Positions 24,070-38,400 of a stretch of DNA of 64,000 nt are shown one piece after another. Source of the stretch: Saturnia japonica. Lineage: Eukaryota > Arthropoda > Insecta > Lepidoptera > Saturniidae. Position 1 is the stretch's first letter. Each line of letters opens with the position of its first letter. The position numbers and the translations under genes were made by a program. The DNA lies in assembly GCA_033032175.1 (NCBI GenBank), contig CM065312.1, forward strand, positions 5,642,001 through 5,706,000, read 5' to 3'. The notes beneath the pieces were generated by a model. That model was not told the DNA's origin. It was given only the letters and a program-made list of their open reading frames with translations, and ran no database searches.

Positions 24070-26760
24070 AAACGATTCTCTTTTATTGAATTCTTATTAA
24101 GTATATATAATTGACCATCGCGTCGTGAAAATAAAAAATACACACATGTGCATGTTATTTAAAGCACACGTAAAATAAACATATTTTACTCTGTACTGAT
24201 ATAGGAATGAAGTACGTCAATTAATTCGAATTCTGATATAGTTTTCCTTTTAACTGCACTTATTTTTATAATACGAGTTAAAATAGCACGAAACGTAACA
24301 GTTCCAGAAATAACTGTGGCTTCGAAATAGTTAGGTCCTTATAAGTTAATGTCAATATTACACGAGAATCTAAACTTAGCGTCGTTACTGACGTTCTATT
24401 GGTAATAAACTTGTGCGTAATTTGCTTTGTTTGTGTAGACGGTGTATATTTTTTAAACTAATTTAGGTAATAATCACGAGCTTGTTTCTTTGAACGCGCT
24501 GATATCTGATCTAACAGTAAACCCTGATCTAAAAAAAGACGATTTTCTGTTCTTTCCAATATTCAATAACATGACCACAGCACCGTACCACCTGTCTCGA
24601 TTTTTTCCCAGGACCATAACGAAAAAAAAGAGAAAATGGTAATATCAGTTTTCCAAAAAAAAATCTAATTTTCCCAGTAACTATACAAATTTATCTTTCC
24701 CAAAAAACCTTATTCAGAATATTACAAATTTTTGTTAAGTTAAAGAAAAATTACCAACCCGATCCAGCCGTTCTCGAGTGATACGCTAACGCAATTATAT
24801 ACAGCAACTATTATACAGGGTGTAGGTCAGAAAGTACAGTGAGAAAGAATTAAGTAATAGTCTAGGCGGCCCGACGAGAAACGAAAGAATTAAACTCGCG
24901 AAATAAAACCGAGGGGTACAGCTAACTTAAAATATTTATCAAATAATATCAAGGTTATGAATTTATATAAATATTATCACGTAACTCCTCTATCGGGGTA
25001 GGCACAGAACTGGAGAGTTACTGCGTTTAACTCTTTCGTTTTCATCACAAAAATTAATTCCTTCATGCATCCTTTCTTATTCCGCTACTTAGGTCTACTT
25101 TTGCTATGGTTAGGTTTTTTTTATGAGTATAACTGATTCAGTGAATCAAATAATGCGATGTTTTAATAATTACGTTAGTAATTTCAATTCAATTATAAAC
25201 TGTTATAAAGATTTCTAAGAAAGTTCTTGTCATCCGTTAATTAAATTAGTAAGCCAATTGTAAATAATTAATATGTAGTCAATGACAGAAAGATTTGAAT
25301 ATAGATTTCATTAAATTTAACAAATGCATCAAATATAATTAGATTGACAATTATTTAAGTATTTATTTAAATTTAAAGATAATGAACAGTTCATACTATA
25401 ATTATATTATAATATTAGGCCGTTGACGCCATTCCGTTTGTCGATGGAAAAAATAACTGATCAAAACACTTTTTAATTACAAACTAAAATTAAATTAATA
25501 ATTTTACGCAAGGGCTATGCTGAAATTTATTTATATAGGTCAATAAGTTATACCTAATATTCTGTTACATCAAACAATTTTAAAATGTCTGTAGCGCAAT
25601 TAAAAAAGTGTGGAAGGGGAATTTAAATGAAATATAATACAATACTCTTGCGCGTTACAAGCATTTAAAATTATTTTATGCCGTATTCATACACCGTAAA
25701 GTTACATTTAGACAATTGAAACAAAAATGCCAGTAAAATCAATTAACGCTATTATAATATTGATGGCTAACTTTATCATGTTGTTGGCAAGCTGGAAAAA
25801 TTTATTGAAATTATTTTTATTTAGTACGGCAAAGAAATATAACTTCTTACGTGCCTACATAAGTAGGAACACATAGATTTTTTTCATACAATTTATCATA
25901 TTGCCACAAGTTTCAATTTACACCATAAATACCGTGTAACATGCAGATAATTTTAATCTATTACGCAGAATTTGTATTTATATGTAAATAAAAAATTCAT
26001 ATCGGTAAATTCAGTGCCGCGTGCGCATGACCAATATGATTGCTTAGATTGTTTGCGAAGAGGTGTGGTGCCACTTTTAACACTTGTCATCTCGAAACGG
26101 TAATGAATCGTTTGGGATTTTGGAACGTCGGTTTAATGAGTGACACACACTATTGTACTGGTTGTCGTGATTCTGTCATCTTGTATGCGACAATGATATG
26201 ACGTAATGATACTACGAAATTAACGTTGCAATTTTTGTAACAGGTACATTATGTTCTAAATTAGTAACGCGTTCATAATCATTATTTTTTAAACTTCATA
26301 ATATGTTCAGCATTTGGCCTCAATTTCAGTGTGGTTTAATATAGAACTGAATATTTTATTTAATCAACAAATCTCTTTTGGAAAGAAATAATAGAGTTGA
26401 GTTGTAGGAATAGCTACTTTTTCTCTTTTTTTCTCTTTCTCTCTCTCTGTCTCTTGCTATTATATACGAGTGTGTGCGTGCGTGCGAGTATTGAACAGAC
26501 GAGCATCCCGCACGGCCGGTTGCATAACACTTTCTCAGGTGGCCGCCAAATTTCAAAACATTGTAATTCGGGCGGGTTCTCTCAGGGTGATCTCGCGATA
26601 TAGGCAAACATTAAGTAATTTATTGGTTTACCAGTTATTATGTATGGTGTTTTGGTTTATATGTATAAAACCTACATCTATGTGTTCTTTGTGAACTGGG
26701 TTAACTGATCTTGAAATAACATTTTACTTATTTCATTTTTTTAATAGTGTCTTCGTTCCT
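24070..26760. other. Intergenic, nothing recognised
   Basis: A (TCTC)n-like stretch at 26420-26450, then a CpG-rich 100 bp (26470-26590) with overlapping short ORFs on both strands. No support for a gene. Confidence 0.45.
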
Positions 26761-26769
26761 GACGGGGGT

Positions 26770-27255
26770 CCCCTAACCGCGCATTCTTTACTGTACTGCT
26801 CTCATCTTTGGGACGGATCGGCCAAGTACCGACTTGAAGCATTGAAGGCGAGCCAAAATACTCTTTGTCGACGATTCGCTAGTCGAGGCAAGGCTGCAGA
26901 GCCTTGAACATCGGCGTAAAGTTGCCAGTTTATCGGTTTTTTACCGGATACATTTCGGCGAATGTTATACAATTTAATTCCCCTATCCCCCTTCCACCAT
27001 CGGCCGACAAGAGATACGGTGAAGCGCCATCGATTTATGGTTGATTTTCCACCAGGTTTAAAGCTTTTTCTAGCACATTTATCATGCGCACCGCCAAAGA
27101 GTGTAACTTTTTGCAGGATATTGTATTTCCCGATAATTATTATCATGTCTTCAAGTCTCGAGTGAATAGGTACCTTCTAGGTAAGCGTTCTTTATCGTAG
27201 ACCACATCATCACTTACGATCAGGTGAGGTAGTGGTCCAACGCAATCCTTATCTA
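26770..27255 (+). pseudogene. LINE reverse-transcriptase C-terminus remnant (CR1/Jockey type)
   Basis: Frames shift several times, but conserved pieces can be read in order: YCSHLWDGSAKYRLEAL, VEARLQSLEHRRKVASLSVF, YRIHFGEC, then NLIPLSPFHH and HRFMVDFPPGLKLFLAHL. This 'LEHRRKVASLSVFYRI…GEC' block is characteristic of LINE RT C-termini in Lepidoptera. A 3'UTR with CATCACTTACGATCAGGTG and a short A tract (27261-27269) follows. Broken by frameshifts; no function is likely. Confidence 0.65.
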
Positions 27256-27259
27256 TATT

Positions 27260-28639
27260 TAAAAAAAAACATTCTCCTTTAATTTGTTTAGGGAGCTTTT
27301 GACAACATTCATACTAGCCCTATCATAACCTAATGATACCTACTGAAATTTAAACCTCTCTTGTTTGCAATCTCATAAAATCGTTGTTCACTAATTCACA
27401 AAACATTTTAGTAACTTCATTAAAAGGTTTGACTAAAATTCAATAAAATTAAAATTCTTAATCAATATTATTCTTGAGATATTCTATCAAAAAATGATAG
27501 ATGTTGTACAAAGCGAGGAAGAACGTTTCTGCGTGAGATATAGGTATAAACTTTTCTACAGAATGTAAACGATTTAATAACACTTCGTATTGTTTGGTTA
27601 ATATAATATCACAGAACCAAGGAGGTTGACTTTGTATAATGTTATACAGTATATCTTTTTTTTAGATCTATCTTTAATTTATTCCTACCACATACAATGA
27701 ATAAATTACCGTTTTTTTTTTAATTTTATTATATTTATTAATAGCCTATAAACCATAGAATTTTTTAATCTGACTGATATTTCTGGAGATTAGCACGTCC
27801 AAAGAAAAAAAAAACAATTTTTTGAGCTTTATAGTATTAGTACAGATTTGAATTTTAAAAATGTATTACAATGGTGGCGTCGCAACAAATCTTTGATGAC
27901 GTTGAACTTATTTGTAGAGTCATATTGTACCCACTTCGCTAACGTATCCCTATCTCAATTTCGGTTAAATACCACCTACGTTTACTACCGGAAGATGAGT
28001 TACGTCAGAGCTTAGTTCTGTGAATGGACATTGCGCTGCACGGCAGACACCTGTGCTGCATCAGCTGGGAGTTTCCTGTTGATAACGACAATGTATATAC
28101 TATTTTAATAAGAAATTACTCATAACATTCCACCTGGTCCGACGTCGTGCTGTCTGCGAACGTTTAGCAATTATTTTTTCCTTGTATGCTTATCAAATAA
28201 ATTGATGTAGGTATTGTTATTCCAAAATTGTTACTTATAATGTATTCGCATATAATAATACTTTGAAATATATTAATTTTCAATCGGTTATTATCAGATG
28301 ATACATTCATTGTATATTTATCGAAAGAAAGTAATTTATTTATAATTACGGCATATCCCTGTTAGTGTAGGTAAAAATATTGTGGATCAATTCTCTGAAC
28401 CCTTTCAAATCAACAATGAGGGTCCAGTCGAAGCATGTATTGGGTACGGTGTCGATCACCCTGAATTAGGATATTTGGAATACAATAGAATATTTATTTA
28501 TTTGACATGAAAAATAAAAGAAGAATTAATTAAAATAATAAAACAGAAAGAATTTATGAAAATATGTGTTTCATTGTGTGTGTGTGTGTGAGTGTAAGTG
28601 CGCACGTTAGTTTAGTATTTAATATTATAATATGAATGT
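27260..28639. other. Intergenic, nothing recognised
   Basis: AT-rich, with a short GT repeat at about 28577-28590. Confidence 0.5.
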
Positions 28640-28895
28640 GTCATTGTAACTTAAATACTTACAGTGAACTAGAGCTTTCGGTAAAGGAAAACATCGTGAT
28701 GAAACTATACCATAGTGGTAGGGTATTTTCTAATACACCCTTGGTTAGCTACCATCATTAAATTGAGAACCTATAGATATGTTCTGGCAGCTGCAGTTGA
28801 AAGCCGGTCCCCCTACTAGGCTTAGCATGGTTCTTGGCCCATATCGTCACTTAACATCAGGTGAGATTATAGCTAAACGCTAAAACCTGTTAAAA
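28640..28895 (+). mobile_element. SINE family 2 copy
   Basis: GCTTTCGGTAAAGGAAAACA, then TATGTTCTGGCAGCTGCAGT and CGTCACTTAACATCAGGTGA in the family order. Confidence 0.6.
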
Positions 28896-29154
28896 ATAGG
28901 TTTATTTCATTCATAAATTACTTCGTGTCTGTTTAATAGTGTTCATAAGTCACTTTTGGAGCCCAAATCGAATAAATTTTTTTTTTTATTCTTATGTATT
29001 TGTTTTTAATCCACATTCGATCAGAATCAGTAGGACTGAGCTTCTAATATCGCACACTATAATACGGTTATTTTCATCGCTCTATTTTTTTTTTGTTTAC
29101 GAGCCTGAAACTATAAAATATAAACCTAAAGACTGGCTAGGTTTCTTTTTATAA

Positions 29155-29375
29155 TAACTCGGCACATTGACGGCATTGTCTCTGGTGATGAGCACGGTTC
29201 AATCTAAATACAACGCTGACCACCGAGAGATGTAAATCCTTCGACGGTCACCGCTGTCATGCCAGGCTGCATAAATATCTCTTCACGTTACGCTTATAGG
29301 ACCCGATGTCGTAAGAAGGAAGGAACACGTTGGCCAGGAGTATGTTCCATAACTGGTTGGAACATCATTAGGCTT
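29155..29375 (-). mobile_element. LINE 3' fragment, same family as 49400-49740
   Basis: It shares the string CATAAATATCTCTTCA, the CCCGATGTCGTAAGAAGGA block and the CGACCACCGAGAGATGTAAA block, in the same order and orientation, with the copy at 49.4-49.74 kb. It is 5'-truncated and not coding. Confidence 0.55.
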
Positions 29376-29959
29376 TCAAGATTTGTAATTTATTGTAACA
29401 TCTTTATTTCTAATGTATTGTTTCGCGCCATTTCACAGTTTGCCTCTCGCGCGTTACCTAAATTAATGCAAATTTTAAAAAAACGAGCCGTCGTATGACG
29501 CCTGGCATATGGGAATCCTCGAAATTATTTTGTACAGAAAATATGAATAAAAACATATTTGAAGAACAGAAATAAATATGGCATTTTAACTAAAAATAAA
29601 GAGTATGGCATAATCAAAAATGTATTTTTCCTATTTTTGAAAAGAAAAAGATGATTGTTTATTTAAGCGAATAGCGACGCGTCTCCACACCTCATTATAT
29701 ATTTCATACTATCTAACATATATCGGTCTGACCCGCCGCATTTCATGTTTCACGTAAATAAAAAATACATATATTAGCCATGTACCTACATGACCCTGAT
29801 GGACCCGATGGGGTTTCCCATCAGTTACATCTTTATGTTTAACTCTCTATTTAACCCCTTAGGGGATAAATTTTCAAAAATCTTTTCTTAATGCTCACTT
29901 ACGTTATATATGGAATTTCTATGCAAAATTATATTCTTCTTGAAGCACTGGCTTAATCT

Positions 29960-30180
29960 GTGCGTTGTCATTTAAGTACTAATTATGTTCGTCGTAATAT
30001 TATTTGTACTCATATTTTTATGAATTTTCATAGCCTAAATAGTGGGTCAAACAATTTTTTTTTTCAATAACATATTCATGATCAGTGTCAATTTATAACA
30101 AACGTCTATCAGGGAATTTGGAAAAAAATTACATGTACAGAGATGTACAGAGAGAAGTACGGATTTATTTATGTAGATAT
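29960..30180 (+). mobile_element. Third copy of the 40050-40420 element, partial
   Basis: ATTTGTACTCATATTTTTAT and CTATCAGGGAATTTGGAAAA match the 40-kb copy. The 3' part is AT-rich. Confidence 0.4.
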
Positions 30181-30259
30181 ATTTTATTGTCAAGGTGTTT
30201 CTTATCTCTAAGGATTATATTGATATCACTATCCTATATGAGAGATGGGTTCCACAGAA

Positions 30260-30470
30260 ATTTATTTAGAGGTTTAGCTCTACTTAGGGCAGCTCGACTA
30301 GTGGAATAACTCCACCCTACAGAATATCGCAGATAAATAACTAATGAAATGAGTAGAGAGAGTTTCGAGAGCTACTTGGAGTGTGAGGGTTCAAGGTCAG
30401 CAACGTGCATGTGATTTCTATGGTATCGTATGGTCGTATGCATGCTTGCCACCTTTGTTGTATAACAAGA
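30260..30470 (-). mobile_element. Interspersed repeat 'ATGGTAAGCGG' family, copy 3
   Basis: On the - strand, CAACAAAGGTGGCAAGC, TTCTGTAGGGTGGAGTTATT and GAGCTGCCCTAAGTAGAGCT in family order. The middle is diverged. Confidence 0.5.
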
Positions 30471-30479
30471 AACATAGAT

Positions 30480-33400
30480 ATGACGTTTCTACTATACAAT
30501 TTTTATGAATGTTTCTAGCGAAATAGTGTGAGATGTTAGAGAATACCTAAATATGTAGGTACCTCAAATTAATTAGTAGATCGCTTGAGGTTTGAAGTGG
30601 CAATAATTTTGATTCATACATAAAGAAAAGAAGATTACCTCGTTATTATGAGATTCCATTATTTTTTAATACGGCATTCTAAAGCGCTACTAATTAACAT
30701 TTTCATATTTCACTTAGTTATTTAAATCCGATAACGATATGATTTTGATTATGCACTCTGTCAATCATAATTACGTAGTTAACGAAACCCTAATATTTTC
30801 TAGGAAGACTTGTAATATATAATGGTGTTTAATTTTGCTCGTCAAAGCACGCAATTACTATCGCAAATAGATAAATAATGAACCATTGTTAAAGGAGCAG
30901 GTAAGAAATTATGATACATATAGTTTACTTTATAATACGGGTATTTAAGAAATTTGCAGAAGTCGTCATACTTTGTAATTGTTATTTGCTTTGCTCTTCA
31001 TTAATATTTTTTATTACCTTGCATGATTAATGAAGAACCATTTGAGTGTTATGTCATCATATATAAATATGTATTACAACTATCCTTTACATCTATAGGT
31101 CAGTTATGTAGGTAGGTATACAGTTCATATATAATACAAATACATAAAACAATAAAAAAATGTTTTTAATGTCAATAATAGTTATTACTATTTATGAAGA
31201 TATATTGTTTTTTTTTTTTTTTATAACGACCAAATGAATAAGGAGTAAGAATTAGGAAAATTAACGAGGAAGAAAGTATTTAAGAATAACACTAACAAAA
31301 TGATAAAAAAATTAAATAAGTATGAAAATTGAAAATGTAAAACAAATTAAATTGATTAAATTATATAAATACAGGAATACTATTAAAAAAATGTTTATAA
31401 GCCGTTCAAATACATGATTTTGGCTTGATTTTTTTTTAATACCCCTGCTCCCAGGGTTGATATATATACCATCCCCGGGAGCAGAGCTATAACACAAACC
31501 TGTAGTTTTTGTTGTTGACAAAAAAACTTGTGATTTTTTTTATTAGTTACTATCAGTCTAACAATATTATTTTATGTCATAAGGTCATAAGTCAGCTTGG
31601 TCATATAGGCAATGATGACGAGCGACACCTCATCAGTCTGCTCGTGACTATAGCCTGTGTAGGTAGGTTGAAACTTTGAGATAAAGTCGTAAGTGTTAAT
31701 GCGTATTAAATCCAATTTCATGTTTATATATACATATATATAATAGTTATCCTAATTTTTGTGGCTTTACAAAGAGGGAGCCACTTCAGCGTCAATAACA
31801 CAAACAAAACACTTTTAAATGTACAAAATGATGAGCCTGAGCTTTCGGTGAAGGAAATTATATCAGAATTATATCACCTAGCATATATCGGTGTACCGTG
31901 AGCTAAATTTGGAAATCAGTTTCATTTTAGGTTTATTGAATTACAATACAGTCGATTGTGATCAACCGCTAAACAAGTATTTAAAATATTCAGGTATGAA
32001 TCTGCCATCGATACATCCTGTATTTAAATTACAGCTGAAAACTATATCGTAATACTCGAATATAAAACGAAATTTTTTATTTGTTCTAAAAGATAAGCAA
32101 TTCATTCGAGCAGATGATTAAAAAGTACGCGTACGCCTTATATAGTTTTGTCGTATTAGTTAAGAATATGAGTATTAACACATTCTGTTTACAATATTAC
32201 TGAGTCAACTGAATACTTCAGTGACTAACTATAAGAAGTTACGTGTATGCGATATGAGTCAAGGTAAAATAAAGACCTGGAGAAATTTTAACAGATGCCA
32301 ATCTAAATATTCCGCTCTGTTTATGAGAAATCGCGGGATCCAATGCCTATTGGATTATTTTCTAATTAGTCATTGTGTATAGCTTCTTGGCGCCGCCGGT
32401 GATGATGTTTACCTACAAAATTATATAAAGTCAATTTTATATTGTAACAGCTAATTTTATGAATGAATCAGAAGAGGATATCCTGTGTCACTATACTATA
32501 TACTTAAGTATATCGATACAATATCCGTATCCTCTTATCAGTTTACGTAATGACTTATAACTAGTAGGGTTTTCCCTGCATCGTAAGAGTGAATAGATTT
32601 CATTGATGTAGGTAGGTGAGTTAATCATCTAATATTTCCAAACATTGAAGAGGATAGAAACCCTTTTTTTTTAAATAAATATTACTTTTCGTTCATTCTG
32701 ATCAAAGGCCCTATAAAAAGTAACTTTCGTGCCCATGCTATTGAAGGCAAATATAATGAAAGGTACTTCGGTGAAAAAACCCATCTACGTGTTTTCTGGC
32801 AAAATCCTTGAAGGTAACTAACTCATTATATGAATTTGTCAGGGACACAAAAAAGAATATTTTTTGGATAAGTATTTTGCCGTATTTTTGTTCTGTATTA
32901 CACCCGATAAACGATATCATACCTTCTTGTTCTGTAATAAAAATTAACCGCAAGGGATAAGTAAAAGTTCATTTACAATGAAAGTTCACAAGTTAATATG
33001 GTATTCAGTCAGGAATATTTTGTATGGAACGGATAATATGAATCTTGAGTTGCCATGAAATTTCATAGAAGCAAAAGATTTTTGAGAACGTAATCAAGTT
33101 TCCCGTAGTCGCTATTAATCTTAGATACAATTGTGCTATTACTTTTAATTTATGAAAGGGACAGCAAATTGTGGGTAAAATAGTTCATTGAGCCAAGTAC
33201 TCACACCTCTTTAGAATATTTCGATGTTCTTTATGATAAAAGATAGAGTACATTGCTAACACGATAAAGATCTTAATTCGGTCAATGAGAACTGAAATAA
33301 TTTTTTGCTCATACAAACGGCCTTCTGTTCTATTATCAGTAGTAGTTTTCAATAAATAATCCAATTAAACAGTTATATGTAATAATATTTATTATTTTTT

Positions 33401-34799
33401 CTTTGTTAGAAATTATTGTATTACTGTTCAGTAACTTAGGAATTTAATCTATCAACGGTAATGTGGTGGATTTCATTTGATTTAAAACTGACGAACCTAA
33501 GTCTCGATTAAATAAAATTGATTATAAACATACCAGTAGTAGTTGGATTTGAACTTGACCGATAGCGTGCCGATGAATCAAGGGTAATATAATTAAAAAT
33601 AAGATACTCATAATACCACACCTACTAGAAATACCTACATATTTGTATTGTTCAGTTTTAATAATGAAAACAACTTCGCAGTGAAACAATAGTACCAATT
33701 GGTTAGCTTCCTCCTTTGGTATGTGCCTTTTTAGGGCCTTGTTTGGAAAAATGAAAACGACATTGATTTGGGAACTTTTTTTGTAAACAATTTCACAAAA
33801 AAAAGATATCCCTTTTTGCCTTCGATATGTGTAACCATGATACAGATACGACTGCAGTTGCCAAAATTTGACAGTGAAATGATACCCAACCTCATTAATT
33901 AAAATGAAATTATTATATACGACTTGGAGGATGTTGTTAATTATTTATTAACTTGATAGAATAATTAATGAAAATACTAATTGGCTACCTGCTCGCCCAC
34001 AGTCTTAGCTCAACGAAAGCAATCCCACACACAATATTCGTAGCCACTCATAGAAGAACATTGTGTTTAATAATTGTAATAATATATGTATGTGTGTAAT
34101 ATATATGTGTTTGTGTTATAATATACAAAAAACATAATAATTGCAGACGCCTGAATTTTTTAACAACTCTATTTTAATTTATTTGATATTCTATATTCTT
34201 TATTAGATTTTATGCTATAAAACAGTATATATAATTAATTTTTTTAATACTAAAAATATTTGACGAGTATTGAAGAAAAATTCTTCCGTTTAAGTGTTGC
34301 TAGGTTCATTACCTGTCGGAAGGGTTCTCTTTTATACTTATATGTTTTAAAATATTTTAACTGTACTTCTATTTTAAATGCAGTTTGTATGAAGTTTTAA
34401 CGTCAGACATAAGAAAAATAAAAACGCTATAGATTTGACAAGTATTACATAGCTATTACTAATATTTGGAAAAAAATATACCTGTTCCACTATATTGATA
34501 CGTAAGTAAACGTTGCAGGATATTGAGATCAACATGAATAAAAATGAGTCATTATTTTCCAGTACCGTGTATAGATTATACCTATATATTCTTGTTTTCA
34601 GTACCTATTGAATTTATATGAACATAAATATTTGAATTCTCATTATTTTATTGTAAGTTGAATACGCGCCGGTACATTTTATTTGGAATATTACTGCCTA
34701 GTACTTTTCCAAATATTACAAATTAGTTTTCTCATAAACCTGTAACCTGATTGTGGTGATTCATTTGTAAACGAGTTAAAAGTTTCAGTCTGCGTCACA
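30480..34799. other. Upstream flank of the cytokine-like gene, AT-rich
   Basis: Only the degraded SINE at 31.76-31.99 kb was recognised. No exon-like segment. Any distal promoter elements here are not visible by eye. Confidence 0.45.
31755..31985 (+). mobile_element. SINE family 2, degraded copy
   Basis: GATGAGCCTGAGCTTTCGGT and GAAGGAAATTATATCAG, then a weakly matching body ending near GTGATCAACCGCTAAAC. Confidence 0.4.
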
Positions 34800-35266
34800 G
34801 CGTAAAAACCCGTAGAAAGCCTCGTTGGCCTTAGCGAAATGTCGGCATATCGGGACAACTTTTTAACCGCAAGAATGCAAAAATCAGAACCGAAAAGTCA
34901 ACCCTTATCTACCAAAAGGGATCCGAGGCATATAAGGCCGAGTGCAACTGGGTGGCATCGTATCCGCCCTCCGCGGTCGCCGCCCACCTTCGGTCGCGGC
35001 TTGCCTACACGGGAGAACCCCATCGGTGATTCGTCCTTTCGTGAATGCCCCCCACTGCCTGTAAACACGTGGCTCAGTGTACACTAGCCTTTATCTTACG
35101 CGCGGTCACACAAATTCATTTAGTCTCTGACACGACAGCACGCGTGCCACATCGTAACACATTTTGGGGGATGTTAAATGCGATCGCATCTGTTATGGAT
35201 CACAATAACACTAATATATCACACGTGTGCTATAGACATATCGGTACGGTTATAGTAAGGTTCAAG
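34800..35266 (+). promoter_or_regulatory. CpG-rich 5' flank / 5'UTR of the cytokine-like gene
   Basis: This block is much richer in CG dinucleotides than the 3 kb before it. It holds a TATAAG at 34931-34936 and an arthropod-type initiator TCAGT at 35074-35078, but the two are not at the usual spacing and I cannot fix the start site. An 82-codon upstream ORF (34839-35087) in another frame would sit in the leader if transcription starts upstream of it, and could restrain translation. It looks non-repetitive within this window. Confidence 0.35.
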
Positions 35267-35453
35267 ATGGAAGTGTCCAGGGTATTCTGTTGCCAGCGTG
35301 AGGTGTGTCCGGCGTCACAATGTCCGGAATCAAAGCACAGACCGTCCGGATGTGAACAATGTACCAGAACTAGATTAATTAGTCAATACAGTGACTGTGA
35401 TAGTGATGTTATGGATAAATCTCGCCTGTACAAATCGAGTGCAGCCAGAAGTA
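35267..35453 (+). CDS. Coding exon 1 of the cytokine-like gene (two candidate start codons)
   Basis: The exon ends at a GTAAGA donor (35454) after one base of a split codon (A|GA, Arg), which matches the phase of exon 2. Two in-frame ATGs have good context: 35267 (A at -3, G at +4) and 35411 (G at -3, G at +4). The frame is open further up to an ATG at 35045, preceded directly by TGA. I prefer 35411 because it puts a basic stretch (MDKSRLYKSSAARSR) in front of the hydrophobic core, as in a normal signal peptide. Starting at 35267 adds 48 residues with eight cysteines (including CPASQC and CEQC), which would bury the signal and make it a signal anchor. The region is CpG-rich compared with the flanking DNA. 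A first exon elsewhere in the 12.5-kb intron cannot be excluded. Confidence 0.6.
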
Positions 35454-38400
35454 GTAAGATATTTTATTTCATATTTTTAACTAATAACATAATTAGTACT
35501 AACTAATGTGCACAGTATATATATTAAATTTAAATCTGAGCAAAACGGTAATTTACATAAATAATGTAATATTTTACCTTGATAGGTTAACTAAGTTCTT
35601 TATCATTTCTTCTTGCATTTACATTTACAGGATGTGTAAACTAATCTGAAAAATAATACAAGAATAGGATAATGTAGACTTTTATTAGTTTACTTTATGT
35701 AAAACAGGGGAATGTAAAATAAATAATATTAAAAAAAGACTTTATGAAAAAACAGGTTTTATAAAACGTTTGTGTATATTTTATAAATCAACATAATATA
35801 ATTTAAAAATAAAATGTCACCATCGCCTTGTGATTTGTAATTTAGACATTGATCCTTTGATCAGTGTGAAGTAGTCCGAATGTTAAAATTTTATTGTCTG
35901 ACATAGAGGCAATTTACGAAATTTCAATTAAGAAAGTATTCAAATATTTTTCAATAAATTAATATATTAACACTTGCCTAAATATGAGAAAGTAGAAAAA
36001 AAAAACAAACGTACACGAGCGGATGTCATTCGAAATAAATAATATTGCCGTAATATAAATAAGAACAAGTGTAGTACCTAATATGTCACTTATCATAACA
36101 AAAGCTCAACGGTTATGTTATTTATAAGCGGTATCCGGTCCGTGTAAATAATCACAGCATAGTTCTCACGTCACAATCTCCGTGTCCGTCTGTCTGTTCC
36201 CGTGCTTACAGTTTCATTACGCGCAAAAACTTGTGTGTTTTATATGATGTCAAACACGACGGTCCAGAGCTAAACAACTTGGTTCAAAGTGTAATTAAAT
36301 TAATGTACTCTTACTGTGGTCGCATATCTGACTAAATATTTCTACACTTAAGGGCGGGAAGTTAAGATATTTTTTTTTTAATGCCAATAAAAACAAATCA
36401 TTCAGGTATTAGTAATTACAGTAAAAATATAGGTTTATAATCATGCGTCTTTATGAATTTTATTAATTGCGTATTGTTATCATTTACAAGAGTTTTTGAT
36501 AAGACAATATCAGTGAAAAAAAAATTAAGAACGTATCATTTTTATCACTTTAATTTTTTGTACTTTCGTCATCATAATTTTTTTCAACATTTTTAGTTTT
36601 TTTATTTAGTTTACATAAATATACAGAAATATCTCCTTATTTTTTTTTACATACTTACATTTTTTTACATTTTTTTTTACTCAATAATTAAATTAAGAAA
36701 TTTGAGCTTACAGTTTCACCTCAATTAAAGTAATAAAAAATAACAAAAAAAATAATAATACAATGTGCCAATGACATTATGAAAATGCCTTAAGCCGCGA
36801 GACACGTATCTCTCTAGTTTACACACATGGAGAGAATTATTTCGTAATTAGTATTATCGCTCCGTCTCGATCTATCTAGGGCTAAGAAATGATTTAAGAG
36901 TCGCTATGTAAAAACTTGGTACCCATTAGATCACTAACCGTGGTTAAAACTTTTCTTTTTTTTTTGCTCGAATATTTTCTTTGTCGCTTGTAATATGGGT
37001 AGAGGCAGTTTATTTTATTTAATACGTGACAGCGGGCATGTGAGAATTCTTGTTATATGCAATTAGCTGCTGTATTAAAGACATGGATCCGAATGCCTTG
37101 ATCATTCTCTTTTTATAAAAGAGCGTCACTATTGCTAAGTTTTAAAACCGTATTATTGAAAAAAATGATATAATAATGAATGAAATAACGCATAACGGTT
37201 TGCCTAAAAATGATTATTGAATTATTTGATTTTTTTAATTGGTAATTTAAGTGATTAAAACTGACTTTGTACACTGTAACAGAGCATTAATGAAAGAATT
37301 AAATATGAAATATTACTTTCTTTTTCTTGTAAGGTCGAAAGCTGGCGATCATTAAAAATATACCTATCAATGTTCAGACAGTGTTTTTGTAGATTGTCGA
37401 AGTACTGGCGTAAAATATAAAACCATGTAACTTATGTAGCCCTTAACGATAATTTGTAGCATTTTATAAAAGGTATTGTTATTTTGTATAAATGCTATAT
37501 TTTTACGCAATAAGTAATGTTAGTATATGGGGTAAGACCTTCTATAACCCGTATAGCTTGTATAATAATTACTATTTTAATACGTGAAGCAAAAACTTTT
37601 TACCCCTTTTTAAGCGTATTGCTTGCACAGAAGACTGAGATTTGGCATGGTTACAGATTATATGGAGTGCAGAAAGCTAAAATTTATCTATAATATCTTT
37701 TACTAATATATTCAATTAAATAAATTAATACTGCGAATCCTAACCAGACCAGTGCTATTGAACGTAGACCCTCCAAAATATTGACATTGTCACTCAATGA
37801 AAAGTGACAGTAAGTGATATAATATTCATTGTTTAGGTTCATACTGCAAATCTCAAACAGAAAATAATTTATGATTAAAATGTCGCTGGTCCAATTTAGA
37901 TCATTGGGCGACCGCTAGTAATTACTATTATGCATTGAAAATGCGCTAGCATCTCAGTTAATTGAAACATTTTTTATTCAAGGTAAAATATTTTTATGTC
38001 AAATAGTGTTAATTATTATATTAAATACTTCATTAAATTTTATTATAATTATTATCCGGAGATATTCAATAAAAGAAAGATTATTTTTTGCAATGTAATA
38101 AATAACAATTTATATTGAATTATCATTTCCGTATCGTAATATAAAAAAAAAATTAATAATCGCTTAATACATTATTTAATATTAAAACAAATTATTTACA
38201 GAATCATGATCTTATTTTAGCTGACTGGGTAAGCAAATATAACAATTACTCTGGTATTATCTGGTATAATCAACAATTCAAGCGTCAATTTCCGTTAATT
38301 AATAAATAATCATTTAAACTTGATTACGCCAGCGACGTAATATGAGGAAAACCGTCATTTATATAAGAAATTAGTGCATAATCAGTAGATTTTATATTTT

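Noticed and set aside
26356..26694. Overlapping ORFs at a CpG-rich spot
   Set aside because: Three frames on two strands with no coding signature or splice partners. A TCTC/GTGC simple-sequence stretch explains much of it.
35011..35021. NF-kB-type site GGGAGAACCCC near the cytokine-like gene
   Set aside because: It departs from GGGRNWYYCC at one position, and a single imperfect 10-mer is expected by chance.
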